Both the position numbers and the translations under genes were made by a program. Under the pieces are notes generated by a model that had not been told where the DNA came from, made no database searches, and was given only the letters and a program-made list of their open reading frames with translations. Shown here in pieces: positions 1 to 9,731 of a DNA stretch of 64,000 nt. The stretch lies in the NCBI RefSeq assembly GCF_011927945.1, contig NZ_JAATJM010000001.1, positions 319,501 to 383,500 of the forward strand. Reading direction: 5' to 3'. Source of the DNA: Brevundimonas alba. Its GTDB lineage: Bacteria > Pseudomonadota > Alphaproteobacteria > Caulobacterales > Caulobacteraceae. Within the stretch, counting starts at the first letter, position 1; each line of letters opens with the position of its first letter.

Positions 1-353
1 CCGATGTGTCGACCATCCAGCGCGACGGCGACCGGGTCAGGATGCGCTCGCTGCAGGTGACAGAAGAGGATTTCACCGCGGGCGGACAGACCTACTGGGG
101 CGGCTGGTCGTGGTGGAGTTTCGACTGCCGCGCCCGGACGGCTGACCGTCTGGACTTCGCCTCGGTGCGCGAGGGCGGCGCGGAGGGCCCGGCGACGGCG
201 GATACGGAGGCGGCCTATCCGGCCGCCGCCGGCGGGGACGCGGCCGAACTGCTGGCGGTCGCGTGCGACCCGGCCTCGGCCGGCGAGGCGGACGCGGACA
301 GTCTGGCGGACGCGGTCAGGGTTGGACGCGGGGCGCTGCGTCTGGCGGGCTGA
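1..353 (+). CDS. Partial small protein, possibly surface-adhesin E-like (3' part)
   Basis: The reading frame is already open at the left edge (first full codon at base 3), so only the C-terminal ~116 residues are seen. They contain an aromatic stretch (YWGGWSWWSFDC), then CRART and a second Cys (AVACDP), ending in an Ala/Asp-rich tail. The pattern of a W-rich strand, 'DC.ART' and a late 'A.C' recurs in the small secreted protein at 1554-2042, so the two may be paralogues of the surface-adhesin protein E type (inference; function unknown). Its last 38 bases overlap the convergent 3' end of the mechanosensitive channel gene. A GTG at 6 could be an internal start, but continuation from upstream is more likely. 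Confidence 0.5.
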   Translation, partial: DVSTIQRDGDRVRMRSLQVTEEDFTAGGQTYWGGWSWWSFDCRARTADRLDFASVREGGAEGPATADTEAAYPAAAGGDAAELLAVACDPASAGEADADSLADAVRVGRGALRLAG

Positions 354-1440
354 CGCGGTCGAGGTCGACGCGATCCCGCGGCAGCGCCTCGGGGCACCGG
401 TCGCGCATGAAGGCCAGCATCTTCTCGCGGATTTCACAGCGCAGGTCGAAGGCCGCCGCTCCGTTGCGGGCGCTGGCGAGGCAGCGGACCTGGGCCACCC
501 GGTCGGTGATGTCGGTGACCTGAAGGCTGATCACATCGCCGTCCCAGAGCGGGCTCTCGCGGCAGATGCGGTCCAGTTCGGTCCGCAGCCGGTCCATAGG
601 CGCCTCATAGTCGACATAGAGGAAGGCCGTGCCGATCAGGCGCGAGGTCTCGCGGGTCCAGTTCTGGAACGGCTTCTGGATGAAGTAGGTCAGCGGCAGG
701 ATCATCCGCCGCCAGTCCCACAGCTTGACCACGACATAGGTCGAGGTGATTTCCTCGACCGTGCCCCACTCCCCTTCGACGATGACGGCGTCGTCGAGGC
801 GGATGGGCTGGCCGGTCGCGATCTGCACGCCGGCGATCATGTTGGTCAGCAGAGGCTGGAGGGCGAAGCCGGCGATGATGCCGACGACGCCGGCGGAGGC
901 CAGCAGGCTCATGCCCCACTGCCGGACCTCGGCGATGGTGAGAAGCGCCAGGCCCAGCGTCACTATGGCGATAAGCAGGGCGGCGATCCGCTGCAGGATG
1001 CGGGCCTGGGTGATGTGCTTGCGGGCGACCAGATTGTCTTCCGTCGCCATGTTGAAGCGGCGCAGATAGACCACGGCCCACATGTCGGACGCGCCGATCA
1101 GCATCCAGCCGATGTCGAGGATGAACAGGAAGAGCAGGGTCTGGCGGATCGCGTGTGACGCCGCCGGATCGAGCGGCGACACGGTGACAGCGAGGCTCAT
1201 GGCCGCGATCATCACGGCGATCCGCACCTTCAGCCGGGCCCGGCCGACGACGCCGCGCCAGAAGACGTCGCGGTTCCTGACGGCCAGCTTCAGCAGCGCG
1301 AAGACGATCTGGTTGGCGGCCCAGCCAACGAAGACGAAAACGACGACAATGCCCGCGACCACCGCCCACTCCGGCAGCCACGACAGGCGTCGCCAGAGAC
1401 GAAAGACCTCGTGGGTCAGGTCGGTGATGAAAGGCGGCAT
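316..1440 (-). CDS. MscS-family mechanosensitive ion channel
   Basis: Small-conductance mechanosensitive channel homologue, 374 aa, expected in the inner membrane to release solutes on osmotic downshock. Four or five hydrophobic segments lie in the first ~200 residues. The pore-lining helix is recognisable (SAGVVGIIAGFALQPLLTN), followed by the beta domain (GEWGTVEEITSTYVVVKLWD) and the C-terminal alpha/beta domain. The ATG at 1440 is chosen over the longer frame to 1563 because it has an AGGAA ribosome site and the extra 41 residues are not channel-like and overlap the divergent gene. The gene sits between two small secreted proteins. The C-terminus overlaps the convergent left-edge gene. 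Confidence 0.9.
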   Translation of the reverse strand: MPPFITDLTHEVFRLWRRLSWLPEWAVVAGIVVVFVFVGWAANQIVFALLKLAVRNRDVFWRGVVGRARLKVRIAVMIAAMSLAVTVSPLDPAASHAIRQTLLFLFILDIGWMLIGASDMWAVVYLRRFNMATEDNLVARKHITQARILQRIAALLIAIVTLGLALLTIAEVRQWGMSLLASAGVVGIIAGFALQPLLTNMIAGVQIATGQPIRLDDAVIVEGEWGTVEEITSTYVVVKLWDWRRMILPLTYFIQKPFQNWTRETSRLIGTAFLYVDYEAPMDRLRTELDRICRESPLWDGDVISLQVTDITDRVAQVRCLASARNGAAAFDLRCEIREKMLAFMRDRCPEALPRDRVDLDRVSPPDAAPRVQP

Positions 1441-1553
1441 GGTTTCCTGCGAAGACGCCGTGGCGGCGACTTCATAACGTCCGGAACACCGGAGGTTTGC
1501 ATAACCGCAAATCGCGGGAATAGTGCGGGCGGGGAATTGAAGGGGTTTGTTCC

Positions 1554-2042
1554 ATGAATGCAATACTCAAGATTGCTTTGACGTGCGCGCTCGCCTTTAG
1601 CGGGACGCCGGCGGTGGCGCAGGACATGACGACGGCGCCGGACGGGCCGATGCGGCAGGTGTTCGCTGCGCCCGTGGTCGCGGGCTATATGACGCCGCCG
1701 ACGGACGACGGGACGCTCCGGCACGCCTGGACCTGGCTGTTCCTGAAGGACGCGATCCCGAGCGGCGCCGACACCCTGGCGCTGGAGTGGGAGATTGACT
1801 GCACCGCCCGTACGTCCCGGACGGTGCGAACCGTGCTCTACACCGGGGCCACGCACCTGAAGACGGATGCAGGGCCGGCGGAGCGTTCGGCGCCCGCGGC
1901 CGGGACGCCGGGCGCGATCACTCTTGAGGCGGCATGCGGAGCGCCGGACCGGGCCCGGACCACGCCGGTGGCCAACGCCGCCGCCGCGCGCGCCGCCGCC
2001 AACCAGCTGTTCGCCGCGCCCGCGCCGTCAGGCCGGAGGTAG
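1554..2042 (+). CDS. Small secreted protein of unknown function
   Basis: 162 aa with a clear signal peptide (MNAILKIALTCALAFSGTPAVAQ, cleavage after AQ expected). The mature part has WTWLFLKDA, LEWEIDCTART, a second Cys (EAACG) and an Ala-rich tail. The spacing of the W-rich strand, DC.ART and late Cys resembles the truncated gene at the left edge, suggesting a paralogous pair (surface-adhesin protein E-like, weak). It is divergent from the mechanosensitive channel gene and ends one base before the convergent murG stop. A GAAGGGG stretch upstream may serve as ribosome site. No enzymatic motif is visible. Confidence 0.65.
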   Translation: MNAILKIALTCALAFSGTPAVAQDMTTAPDGPMRQVFAAPVVAGYMTPPTDDGTLRHAWTWLFLKDAIPSGADTLALEWEIDCTARTSRTVRTVLYTGATHLKTDAGPAERSAPAAGTPGAITLEAACGAPDRARTTPVANAAAARAAANQLFAAPAPSGRR

Positions 2043-2043
2043 G

Positions 2044-3135
2044 TCAGGCGGGACGGGCCGCCGCCTCGACCATGTCAGCCAGGGACTTGGTGGCATCCGG
2101 CAAGGCCGTGGCGCGGGCGCCGCGGCTCATCGCCTCAAGGCGGACCGGGTCACCGAGGATGGCGGCCAGCGCGGCGGTCAGGCGGTCGACAGTGACCTCG
2201 TCCTCAAGCATCACCTCGGCCCCGCCGGCGTCGGCGAGGCTGGCGGCGTTGAAGCGCTGGTGGTCGTCCATGGCGATCTTCAGGGGGATCAGGATCGACG
2301 GCAGGCCGGCGACGGCGAGCTCCGAGCAGGTCGAAGCCCCGGCGCGGCCGATGACCAGATGCGCCGCCGAGAGCCGCTGGGCCATGTCGCGGAAGAAGGG
2401 GGCGACCTCGGCGTTGATGGCGGCGTCGAGATAGATCTGGCGCGCCCCCTCCAGGGTTTCGGGCCGGGACTGCTGCTGCACCTTGAGGCGGGAGCGGATC
2501 GCCTCGGGCAGGGCGGCCAGCGCCCGGGGCGCGGTCTCGGACAGGATGCGCGCGCCCTGACTGCCGCCGGTGACGAGAACATGGATGGGCTCAGCGGCCG
2601 TCGGCGCGGTGAACTGACGGTCGTAAAGGGCGCGGATGTCGGGACGCACAGGATTGCCGATCAGGGTGACGCGGGCGCCGACGGCCTGCGGCACCTTCTG
2701 CAGGTTGGGGAAGGAGGCGGCGACGGCGCCGACGTAGGGCGCCAACCAGCGATTGGTGCGGCCGAGCACCGCGTTCTGCTCGTGCAGCAGGGTGGGACGG
2801 CCCTGGCTAAGCGCCGCCAGCAGGGCGGGCGCGGAGGGGTAGCCGCCGAAGCCCACGACGACGGCCGCGTCGAGCCGCTTCAGCGCGGCGCGGGCCTGAA
2901 AGACGCCGCGCACGATGGTCAGGCCGGCCTTGGCCATCCCGACGGGGCCGCGCCCGGTGGCGGCGTCGAGGGCGATCCGCTCCTCGGCCGGAAAGGCGTG
3001 GGCGTACTGTTCGCCGCGGTGGTCGGTAGCCAGCACGATGCGCCAGCCCCGCGAGGCCAGTTCGCGCGACAGCGCCTCGGCGGGGAACATATGTCCGCCG
3101 GTGCCTCCGGCGGCGACGACGCAGACTCTGGACAT
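2044..3135 (-). CDS. murG: UDP-GlcNAc:lipid I N-acetylglucosaminyltransferase MurG
   Basis: Transfers GlcNAc from UDP-GlcNAc to lipid I, giving lipid II, at the cytoplasmic face of the inner membrane. The 363-aa protein has the N-terminal glycine-rich loop AAGGTGGHMFPA, then VGFGGYPSAPALLA, LLHEQNAVLGRTNRWL, and the C-domain donor-binding VTGGSQGAR and GRAGASTCSELAVAGLPSILIP. Length and motif order are typical. It is the last gene of this division/cell-wall operon: eight bases separate it from ftsW, and its stop lies one base from that of the convergent secreted-protein gene. murC and murB, which commonly follow in alphaproteobacteria, are absent here. Confidence 0.97.
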   Translation of the reverse strand: MSRVCVVAAGGTGGHMFPAEALSRELASRGWRIVLATDHRGEQYAHAFPAEERIALDAATGRGPVGMAKAGLTIVRGVFQARAALKRLDAAVVVGFGGYPSAPALLAALSQGRPTLLHEQNAVLGRTNRWLAPYVGAVAASFPNLQKVPQAVGARVTLIGNPVRPDIRALYDRQFTAPTAAEPIHVLVTGGSQGARILSETAPRALAALPEAIRSRLKVQQQSRPETLEGARQIYLDAAINAEVAPFFRDMAQRLSAAHLVIGRAGASTCSELAVAGLPSILIPLKIAMDDHQRFNAASLADAGGAEVMLEDEVTVDRLTAALAAILGDPVRLEAMSRGARATALPDATKSLADMVEAAARPA

Positions 3136-3143
3136 GGCGCTCC

Positions 3144-4322
3144 CTAGGGCAGGATCCGCCGACGCTGCGGCAGGGACGCGCCCGGTTCGTAGGCGCCGGG
3201 GCGGCGGCGGGTCAGGGCCAGCGCCAGACCCATGGTCAGGCCCATGGCCAGCATGGACGAACCGCCATAGCTGACGAACGGCAGGGTCATGCCCTTGGTC
3301 GGAATGAGGTTCAGGTTCACGGCGATGTTGATGCAGGCCTGCAGGCCTATGAGCATGAACAGGCCGGCGGCGGCGATCTGCTCATAGGCATCATTCAGCT
3401 TCATCGCCTTCTTCATGCCGCGCACGACGATGAAGGCGTAGAGGCCGATCATGGCCAGCGACAGGACCAAGCCGAACTCCTCGGCGCCGACCGAATAGAT
3501 GAAGTCAGTGTGCAGGTCGGGCACGTGGCGCTTCATCACTCCCTCGCCCACCCCGCGGCCGACGAGACCGCCGGCGCGAATGGCCTCGGACGCGCGGTCG
3601 ATCTGGTGGGTGTCGGTGCTTTCGGGGGAGAGGAAGCGGCTCAGGCGGTCGCGCATGTGGCCGAAGGCGAAATACAGGGACACCAGCCCGGCCATGCCCG
3701 CGGCGGCGATCACCGCCACCCATTTCAACGGCACCCCGGCCATGAAGAAGACGGCCATGAAGGTGGTGGTGATCAGCAGGGTCTGGCCGATGTCCGGCTG
3801 GATCAGCAGCAGGCCGACGGTCAGGGCCCAGAAGCCGAAGGCGATGCTGACGCCGGGGACGCCCTGCCCTTTCTGCGCCTCGGCGAACATCCATGCGGCG
3901 AAGACGATCAGGGCCGGCTTGGCGAACTCGGATGGCTGCAGGCTGAAGGGGCCGAGGTTGATCCAGCGCGCCGCGCCCTTCACCTCATCCCCGATGAACG
4001 GCAGGGCCATCATGGTGACGATGGCGCCGAGTAGGGCCAGCACAGCGATGCGGCGCACGCCTCGCGGCGACAGCAGAGAGGTGGTCAGCATGATCGCCAG
4101 ACCCATGGAGGCCCAGACCATCATCCGCCACGAATAGTGGAAGGGGTCGCTGATCGACTGGTCGGCGAGGATGGCGGCGGGCGACGAGGCGAAACTGAGG
4201 GCCACGCCCAAGGCCATCAGCGCCAGCGCCGCCGCCAGCAGGCCGCGGTCGACGGTCCAGAACCATTTGGCGATGGGGCTCTGGTCGTTGCGGGAAAATG
4301 CGGGGCTGTAGGCTTCGGTCAT
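3144..4322 (-). CDS. ftsW: Septal peptidoglycan polymerase FtsW (SEDS family)
   Basis: Lipid II polymerase of the divisome working with FtsI, polytopic in the inner membrane. The 392 aa give about ten membrane segments. SEDS signatures are visible: FLSPESTDTHQ, GEGVMKRHVPDLHTDFIYSV, EEFGLVLSL, LNLIPTKGMTLPFVSYGGSS. The position between murD and murG favours FtsW over RodA. Its ATG overlaps the murD stop by four bases (ATGA), indicating translational coupling. The C-terminal tail is short and basic. Confidence 0.96.
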   Translation of the reverse strand: MTEAYSPAFSRNDQSPIAKWFWTVDRGLLAAALALMALGVALSFASSPAAILADQSISDPFHYSWRMMVWASMGLAIMLTTSLLSPRGVRRIAVLALLGAIVTMMALPFIGDEVKGAARWINLGPFSLQPSEFAKPALIVFAAWMFAEAQKGQGVPGVSIAFGFWALTVGLLLIQPDIGQTLLITTTFMAVFFMAGVPLKWVAVIAAAGMAGLVSLYFAFGHMRDRLSRFLSPESTDTHQIDRASEAIRAGGLVGRGVGEGVMKRHVPDLHTDFIYSVGAEEFGLVLSLAMIGLYAFIVVRGMKKAMKLNDAYEQIAAAGLFMLIGLQACINIAVNLNLIPTKGMTLPFVSYGGSSMLAMGLTMGLALALTRRRPGAYEPGASLPQRRRILP

Positions 4323-5719
4323 GACCCACCTGCCGGGGTTGCGCCGAGGGCGAGGACGGCGGCCCGGAAGGCCTCTCCGCGCGCCTCGAAATCGGGATAC
4401 TGGTCGAAGGAGGCGGCGGCGGGGGACAGAAGCACCACCTCGTCCCGCCCGCTGGCGGCGGCGGCTTCAGCCGCCTGTGTGACCGCGGTGGCCATGTCGC
4501 CGCTGATCCGGTGCGGCGTCTCGCCCAGCCGCGCGGCGAAGGGGCCGGCCGCCTCGCCGATCAGGAAGGCCTCGGCCACGCGCGGAAAGAGGTCCTCAAG
4601 ATCGTCGATGCCCCCCGCCTTGGCGCGGCCGCCGGCGATCCAGAAGCTGCGGCCGTAGGAGGACAGCGCCTGCCGCGCCGCATCGGCGTTGGTGGCCTTG
4701 GAGTCGTTGATGAAGCGAACACGGTCGAGGGTGCCGACGTGCTCCATTCGGTGGGCGAGGCCGGGGAAGGACAGGAGGCCTTTGACAGTGGTTTCGTGGG
4801 GCACGTCGAGCGCCCGCGCGGCGGCGTAGGCGAAGGCGGCATTCTGGGCGTTATGGCGGCCCGGGAGCGAGCGGGCGGCAGACAAGTCGGTGTCGACGTC
4901 ATGGATGCGCAACAGCCCTTCCGACGCCACGAGCGTTGCCCGCGGCGCCTCGGTTTCCGCACCGCCGGTCAGAACGGTGGCCGGATGCCGCGCGTTCGCC
5001 TCAAGCGCCGCCACGACGCCGCGCCCCCATTCCTCGTTGACGCCGATCAGCGCCACGGCTCCGGATTCCTGCGCCTGAAATAGCCGCGCCTTGGCGGCGA
5101 CATAGCCTTCCATTCCGCCATGCCGGTCGAGATGGTCGGGAGTGACGTTGGTGAGGATGGCGACATCCGGAGCGAAGCTCGTGGTCAGATCGAGCTGGTA
5201 ACTCGACACCTCGATTACATAGACCGCGCTTGGCGTCGGGGCTGGCAGGGCCAGCACGCCGATGCCGATGTTGCCGCCGACGTGGACGGTCAACCCAGCC
5301 TCTTTCAGCACCCAGCCGATCAGGGCGGTGGTCGTGGACTTGCCATTGGTGCCGGTGATGGCGACGACCCTCGGACGTTGATCCGCCGGCAGGGTCGCGA
5401 TGGCGCGGGCGAAGAGTTCGATGTCGCCGACGACCTCGATGCCGGCCGCCTTGGCCTTGTCGACGGTCCAGTGCGGTTTCGGGTGGGTCAGGGGCGCGCC
5501 CGGCGACAAGACCAGCGCCGCGAAGCCGGACCAGTCAGCGGAGGTCAGGTCCTCGACGGCGAAACCCTCGGCCTCCGCCTGCATCCGGCTGGAGACGCTG
5601 TCGTCCCAGAGCACCGGCAGGGCCCCGCCGGCCTTGAGGGCGCGCGCGGCCGTCAGTCCCGACCTGCCGAGGCCGAAGACCGCGATCCTCCGCCCTTCGA
5701 AGCCGGGAACCGGGATCAT
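4319..5719 (-). CDS. murD: UDP-MurNAc-L-Ala:D-Glu ligase MurD
   Basis: Cytoplasmic ATP-dependent ligase adding D-glutamate to UDP-MurNAc-L-alanine. 466 aa with an N-terminal Rossmann-like domain (IAVFGLGRSGLTAARAL), the Mur-ligase ATP-binding loop (VVAITGTNGKSTTTALIG), the central TNVTPDHLDRHGGMEGY and the C-terminal domain with GLAHRMEHVG and FINDSKATNADAARQAL. All are typical of MurD. It sits four bases from mraY and overlaps ftsW by four bases in the same operon. Confidence 0.97.
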   Translation of the reverse strand: MIPVPGFEGRRIAVFGLGRSGLTAARALKAGGALPVLWDDSVSSRMQAEAEGFAVEDLTSADWSGFAALVLSPGAPLTHPKPHWTVDKAKAAGIEVVGDIELFARAIATLPADQRPRVVAITGTNGKSTTTALIGWVLKEAGLTVHVGGNIGIGVLALPAPTPSAVYVIEVSSYQLDLTTSFAPDVAILTNVTPDHLDRHGGMEGYVAAKARLFQAQESGAVALIGVNEEWGRGVVAALEANARHPATVLTGGAETEAPRATLVASEGLLRIHDVDTDLSAARSLPGRHNAQNAAFAYAAARALDVPHETTVKGLLSFPGLAHRMEHVGTLDRVRFINDSKATNADAARQALSSYGRSFWIAGGRAKAGGIDDLEDLFPRVAEAFLIGEAAGPFAARLGETPHRISGDMATAVTQAAEAAAASGRDEVVLLSPAAASFDQYPDFEARGEAFRAAVLALGATPAGGS

Positions 5720-5723
5720 GGCT

Positions 5724-6833
5724 CTATCGCAACTTCAGGGTGGCGAGGCCGGCGAGGGCCAGCATGGCGGAAACGATCCAGAACCGGATGACCACGGTCG
5801 ATTCCGGCCAGCCCATCTTCTCGAAATGATGGTGGATCGGGGCCATCAGGAAGATGCGCTTCTTCGTGGCCTTGAAGTAGGCGACCTGGATCATGACGGA
5901 TGCGGCTTCGATGACGAACAGGCCGCCGACGATGCCAAGCACCAGCTCGTGCTTGGTGGCCACGGCGATGGCGCCCAGAGCGCCGCCGAGGGCCAACGAA
6001 CCCGTGTCGCCCATGAAGATCTTGGCCGGCGGGGCGTTGTACCAGAGGAAGCCGACTCCCCCGCCGATGATGGCGGCGCAGAAGATCGCCAGTTCGCCCG
6101 AGCCCGGCACGTGGTGGACGCCAAGATAGTCGGAGAAGATGAAGTTGCCGACGAGGTAGCTGATGATGCCGAAGGCCGCCGCCGCCATCATCACCGGCAC
6201 GATGGCGAGGCCGTCCAGCCCGTCCGTCAGGTTCACGGCGTTGGAGAAGCCGACGAGGGTGAAGGCGGCGAACAGGACGTAGAACCAGCCGACGTTCAGC
6301 AGCACGGCCTTGAAGAAGGGGAAGGCGATCGAGGTCTCGAGGTTCGGCGTGGTGGGCGAGGCCGTCATCCACAGCACGGTCAGGACGCCGGCGATCAGTG
6401 ACACGCCGATCTGGGCCACCAGCTTCTGCTTGGAGGTCAGGCCCGCCGAAGTCTGTTTCGACACCTTGGCGTAGTCATCGATGAAGCCGAGCACGCCGAA
6501 GGCGGCGGTCACGAAGCTGACGATCCAGATGTAGGGGTTGGTCAGGTCGCCCCAGAGCAGAACGGCCACGGCGATGCCGGCCAAGATCATCAGCCCGCCC
6601 ATGGTGGGGGTGCCGACCTTAGACAGGTGCGAGACCGGGCCGTCCGAGCGGATCGGCTGGCCCTTGCCCTGTTTGACCCGCATCCAGGCGATGAAACGGC
6701 TGCCCATGGCCACCGCCACGATCATGGCCGTAGCCATGGCGAGGGCGACGCGGACCGTCTGGTACTGGACCAGATTGAGCAGCGGATAGTCCTGCGCGAT
6801 ATCGGCGTAGTGGAGATAGAGCAGGTAGAACAT
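5724..6833 (-). CDS. mraY: Phospho-MurNAc-pentapeptide translocase MraY
   Basis: Integral membrane enzyme joining phospho-MurNAc-pentapeptide to undecaprenyl phosphate to make lipid I. 369 aa with about ten membrane spans. Diagnostic motifs are present: [11 protein letters not shown], the catalytic-site [46 protein letters not shown] and [15 protein letters not shown]. The gene lies between murF and murD with small gaps, so it belongs to the same transcript. Confidence 0.98.
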   Translation of the reverse strand: MFYLLYLHYADIAQDYPLLNLVQYQTVRVALAMATAMIVAVAMGSRFIAWMRVKQGKGQPIRSDGPVSHLSKVGTPTMGGLMILAGIAVAVLLWGDLTNPYIWIVSFVTAAFGVLGFIDDYAKVSKQTSAGLTSKQKLVAQIGVSLIAGVLTVLWMTASPTTPNLETSIAFPFFKAVLLNVGWFYVLFAAFTLVGFSNAVNLTDGLDGLAIVPVMMAAAAFGIISYLVGNFIFSDYLGVHHVPGSGELAIFCAAIIGGGVGFLWYNAPPAKIFMGDTGSLALGGALGAIAVATKHELVLGIVGGLFVIEAASVMIQVAYFKATKKRIFLMAPIHHHFEKMGWPESTVVIRFWIVSAMLALAGLATLKLR

Positions 6834-6844
6834 CTTGCGTTTCC

Positions 6845-8269
6845 CTATCGCTCCGCGCGCGGCGCGTCGCTGCCTGAGGAGGCTCCGAGCGCGGCAAGGG
6901 CCCTGGCGACCAGCGACGCCTTCGAGCCGTTCGATCCCTTGACCATGACGATGTCGCCCGGCGCAACCAGTTCGGCGGTCTCGGCGGCGAGTTCGGCGGC
7001 GGTTTCGCGCCAGAGGCCTCGGCGCTCAGGTGGCAGGATGTCGTGGAGGCGCTTCATCTCGGGTCCGGCGGTGTGGACCAGATCGAGGCCGGCGGCAGCG
7101 ATGGGCGCGGCCAGTCCCTCGTGCAGGTCGCGGGACCGTCCGCCGAGCTCGAGCATGTCGGTGAGGACGACGACGCGGCGCGCGCCCGCGCCGACCGGCT
7201 TGGCGCCGAGGCTGCGGAAGCCGGCGGCCATCGACAGCGGATTGGCGTTGTAGCTCTCGTCGATCAGGGTGAAGGCGCCGCCTGGGGCCGCGATCACCGC
7301 CGTTTGGCCCCGGCCGGCCAGAGGCTCGAAGTCCGCGAGCGCGGCCATACTGGTTTCGAGTGGCACGTCGAGCGCCTCGAGCATCAACAGCACGCACAAA
7401 CTGTTCAGGCCCCAGTGGAAGCCGGATTGGCGGAGCGGAAAATCGACCGCCCGACCATCGATCTCGGCCCTTACCCGCGCCCCGCCCTCGAACGGCGCGA
7501 AATCCAGCAATCGCCCATAATGTTGGGGATCGGTGCCGAACAGGAACACAGGCCCCTTTTCGCAGGCGATCTCGGCCATGAGATCTGACCACGGGCTGTC
7601 CCCGTTGATGACTGACGTCCCACCATCGACGAGTCCTTCAAAGATAGACGTCTTTTCCCGCGCGATGCCCGCCTCGCCATCGGCGAAGGCTTCGATGTGC
7701 ACAGGTCCGACGGTGGTGACGCAAGCGGCGTGCGGGCGGACCATCTTCGACAGGGGCGCGATCTCGCCCGGAGCGTTCATGCCGATCTCGAACACCGCGC
7801 GGGCCGCCGAGCGCGGCATGCGCGCGAGGGTGAGCGGCACGCCTATGTGGTTGTTGTAGCTCTTGATCGAAGCGTGGGCGGGCCCCGCGAGGTCGAGCCC
7901 GGCCTTGATGGCCTGGGTGACGCTGGTCTTGCCGACCGAACCGGTGACGGCGCCGCGGCGGACGTGCGGGCTGCGGTCGCGCGAAGCGACGCCGAGGCCT
8001 TCCAGCGCGCGGAGGGTGTCGGCGACGATGACCGACGGCCCGCCCTCGACGGCGTGTTCAGTGATCGCGCCCGCCGCACCCGCGGCGAAGGCCGAGGCCG
8101 CGAAGTCGTGACCGTCGCGCGCGCCCTTCAGCGCCAGGAACAGGTCGCCCGGCACGATCTCGCGGCTGTTGTAGGTGATGCCCGCGGCTTCGAACGGTTC
8201 GCCGGACAGCCGTCCGCCAGTGGCGGCCTCGATCTCGGCGGAGGTCCAGAGGGGGGCGGTATCAGGCAT
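6845..8269 (-). CDS. murF: UDP-MurNAc-tripeptide:D-Ala-D-Ala ligase MurF
   Basis: Adds D-Ala-D-Ala to UDP-MurNAc-tripeptide in the cytoplasm. 474 aa with the three Mur-ligase domains: an N-domain ([24 protein letters not shown]), a P-loop reading [13 protein letters not shown] (Val where Asn is more usual), [16 protein letters not shown] and [19 protein letters not shown], and a C-domain with [15 protein letters not shown] and VLTDMLELG. Its start overlaps the end of murE by eight bases. Confidence 0.97.
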   Translation of the reverse strand: MPDTAPLWTSAEIEAATGGRLSGEPFEAAGITYNSREIVPGDLFLALKGARDGHDFAASAFAAGAAGAITEHAVEGGPSVIVADTLRALEGLGVASRDRSPHVRRGAVTGSVGKTSVTQAIKAGLDLAGPAHASIKSYNNHIGVPLTLARMPRSAARAVFEIGMNAPGEIAPLSKMVRPHAACVTTVGPVHIEAFADGEAGIAREKTSIFEGLVDGGTSVINGDSPWSDLMAEIACEKGPVFLFGTDPQHYGRLLDFAPFEGGARVRAEIDGRAVDFPLRQSGFHWGLNSLCVLLMLEALDVPLETSMAALADFEPLAGRGQTAVIAAPGGAFTLIDESYNANPLSMAAGFRSLGAKPVGAGARRVVVLTDMLELGGRSRDLHEGLAAPIAAAGLDLVHTAGPEMKRLHDILPPERRGLWRETAAELAAETAELVAPGDIVMVKGSNGSKASLVARALAALGASSGSDAPRAER

Positions 8270-9731
8270 GGATGCGCAGGGCTTCGGCGGCTTCAGTGGC
8301 GTCGTCGAAGGGGTGAGTCACACCGCCGACGATCTGCCCCTGCTCATGCCCTTTTCCGGCGATGACCACCACATCTCCGTCGCGCATCTGTTCGATGGCG
8401 TGGCGGATGGCGGCGCGCCGGTCGCCGATTTCCTGCGCCCCGGGGCAGCCCTCGCGCACCGCCTTGCGGATGGCGGCGGGGTCTTCCGAGCGCGGGTTGT
8501 CGTCGGTGACGATGGCGACGTCCGCCAGCCGGCCCGCGATCTCGCCCATCAGCGGGCGCTTGGCCCGGTCCCGGTCCCCACCGGCGCCGAAGACAACGAT
8601 CAGCCGGCCTGTCGCATGAGGCCGCAGGGCCTTGAGCACCGTCTCCAGGCCATCCGGCGTATGTGCGTAGTCGACATAGACCTCGCCCCGTCCGGCGCCG
8701 GAGATGCGCTGCAGCCGGCCCTGGGCGCCGGTGAGCTTCTCCAGACCGGACAGGACGCGTTCGGGGGTCTCGCCGGCGGCGATGCAGAGGCCGGCGGCGA
8801 CGAGCGCGTTCGAGGCCTGGAAGGCGCCGGCGAGCGGCAGCAGCACCTCGTGCAGGGTCCCGCGCACGTCGATCGTCAACCGCTGGCCCTCCGGCACGGC
8901 CTGCCGCGCGACGAGGGTCAGGTCCCTGCCCCGCTCGCCCACGGCCATGACGCCGAGGCCCGACATGATCGAGGCGGCGGCGAAGCTGGAATAGGCGTCG
9001 GAGTCGGCGTTCAGCACCGCCGTCCGGCCGCGGGGCAGCAGGGTCTCGAACAGGCGCAGCTTGGCCGCGCGGTAGGCCTCCATGTCGCCGTGGTAGTCGA
9101 GGTGGTCCTGCGTCAGATTGGTGAAGGCGGCGGCCTTCAGGGTAACGCCGTCCAGCCGGCGCTGGTCGATGCCGTGCGACGAGGCCTCGAGCGCCAGATG
9201 GGTCACACCCCCGACCGCCAGTTCGGCCAGCATGCGCGCGGCGTCGGCGGCGTCGGGGCTGGTCAGGCCGGGGCCGGTCAACGCCTGATTAACGTTACCC
9301 GTCTGTTTCAAAACCCCAAGCGTGCCCATGCTCGCGGCGGACAGTCCGAGCGAGGCCCAGATCTGGCGGCAGAAGGCGGCGACGGACGTCTTGCCGTTGG
9401 TGCCGGTGATGGCGACGCAGGTGGCGGGCTGGCGGCCGTAGAAGCTGCGGGCGGCGATGGCGTAGGCGCGGCGGACATCGCCCGAGGTGACCAGCACGGG
9501 AGCCAGCGCCGCCTCGGTGTCGACGGGGGCCAGTACGGCGGCGGCGCCCTGCGAAAGGGCCTGCGGGATGAAGGCGCGGCCGTCGGCGGCGGCGCCGGGC
9601 AGGGCCACGAACAGGCTGCCGGGCGCGACCTTGCGGCTGTCTGCGGTGACGCCGGTGATGACCGGATCGGCCGGCACGTCGCGGCGCAGCAGGTCCGACA
9701 GCTTCATGGCGGCGGGCTGGACGGCGCTCAT
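8262..9731 (-). CDS. murE: UDP-MurNAc-L-Ala-D-Glu:meso-DAP ligase MurE
   Basis: Adds the third stem-peptide residue. The specificity loop reads TDDNPRSEDPAAIRKAV; DNPR is the meso-diaminopimelate signature, so the wall is expected to be DAP-type. 489 aa with N-domain GVTADSRKVAPGSLFVALPG, the ATP loop VAITGTNGKTSVAAF, EASSHGIDQRRLDGV, NLTQDHLDYHGDMEAYRAAK and the C-domain DYAHTPDGLETVL. The ATG at 9731 overlaps the ftsI stop (ATGA). Confidence 0.97.
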   Translation of the reverse strand: MSAVQPAAMKLSDLLRRDVPADPVITGVTADSRKVAPGSLFVALPGAAADGRAFIPQALSQGAAAVLAPVDTEAALAPVLVTSGDVRRAYAIAARSFYGRQPATCVAITGTNGKTSVAAFCRQIWASLGLSAASMGTLGVLKQTGNVNQALTGPGLTSPDAADAARMLAELAVGGVTHLALEASSHGIDQRRLDGVTLKAAAFTNLTQDHLDYHGDMEAYRAAKLRLFETLLPRGRTAVLNADSDAYSSFAAASIMSGLGVMAVGERGRDLTLVARQAVPEGQRLTIDVRGTLHEVLLPLAGAFQASNALVAAGLCIAAGETPERVLSGLEKLTGAQGRLQRISGAGRGEVYVDYAHTPDGLETVLKALRPHATGRLIVVFGAGGDRDRAKRPLMGEIAGRLADVAIVTDDNPRSEDPAAIRKAVREGCPGAQEIGDRRAAIRHAIEQMRDGDVVVIAGKGHEQGQIVGGVTHPFDDATEAAEALRIHA

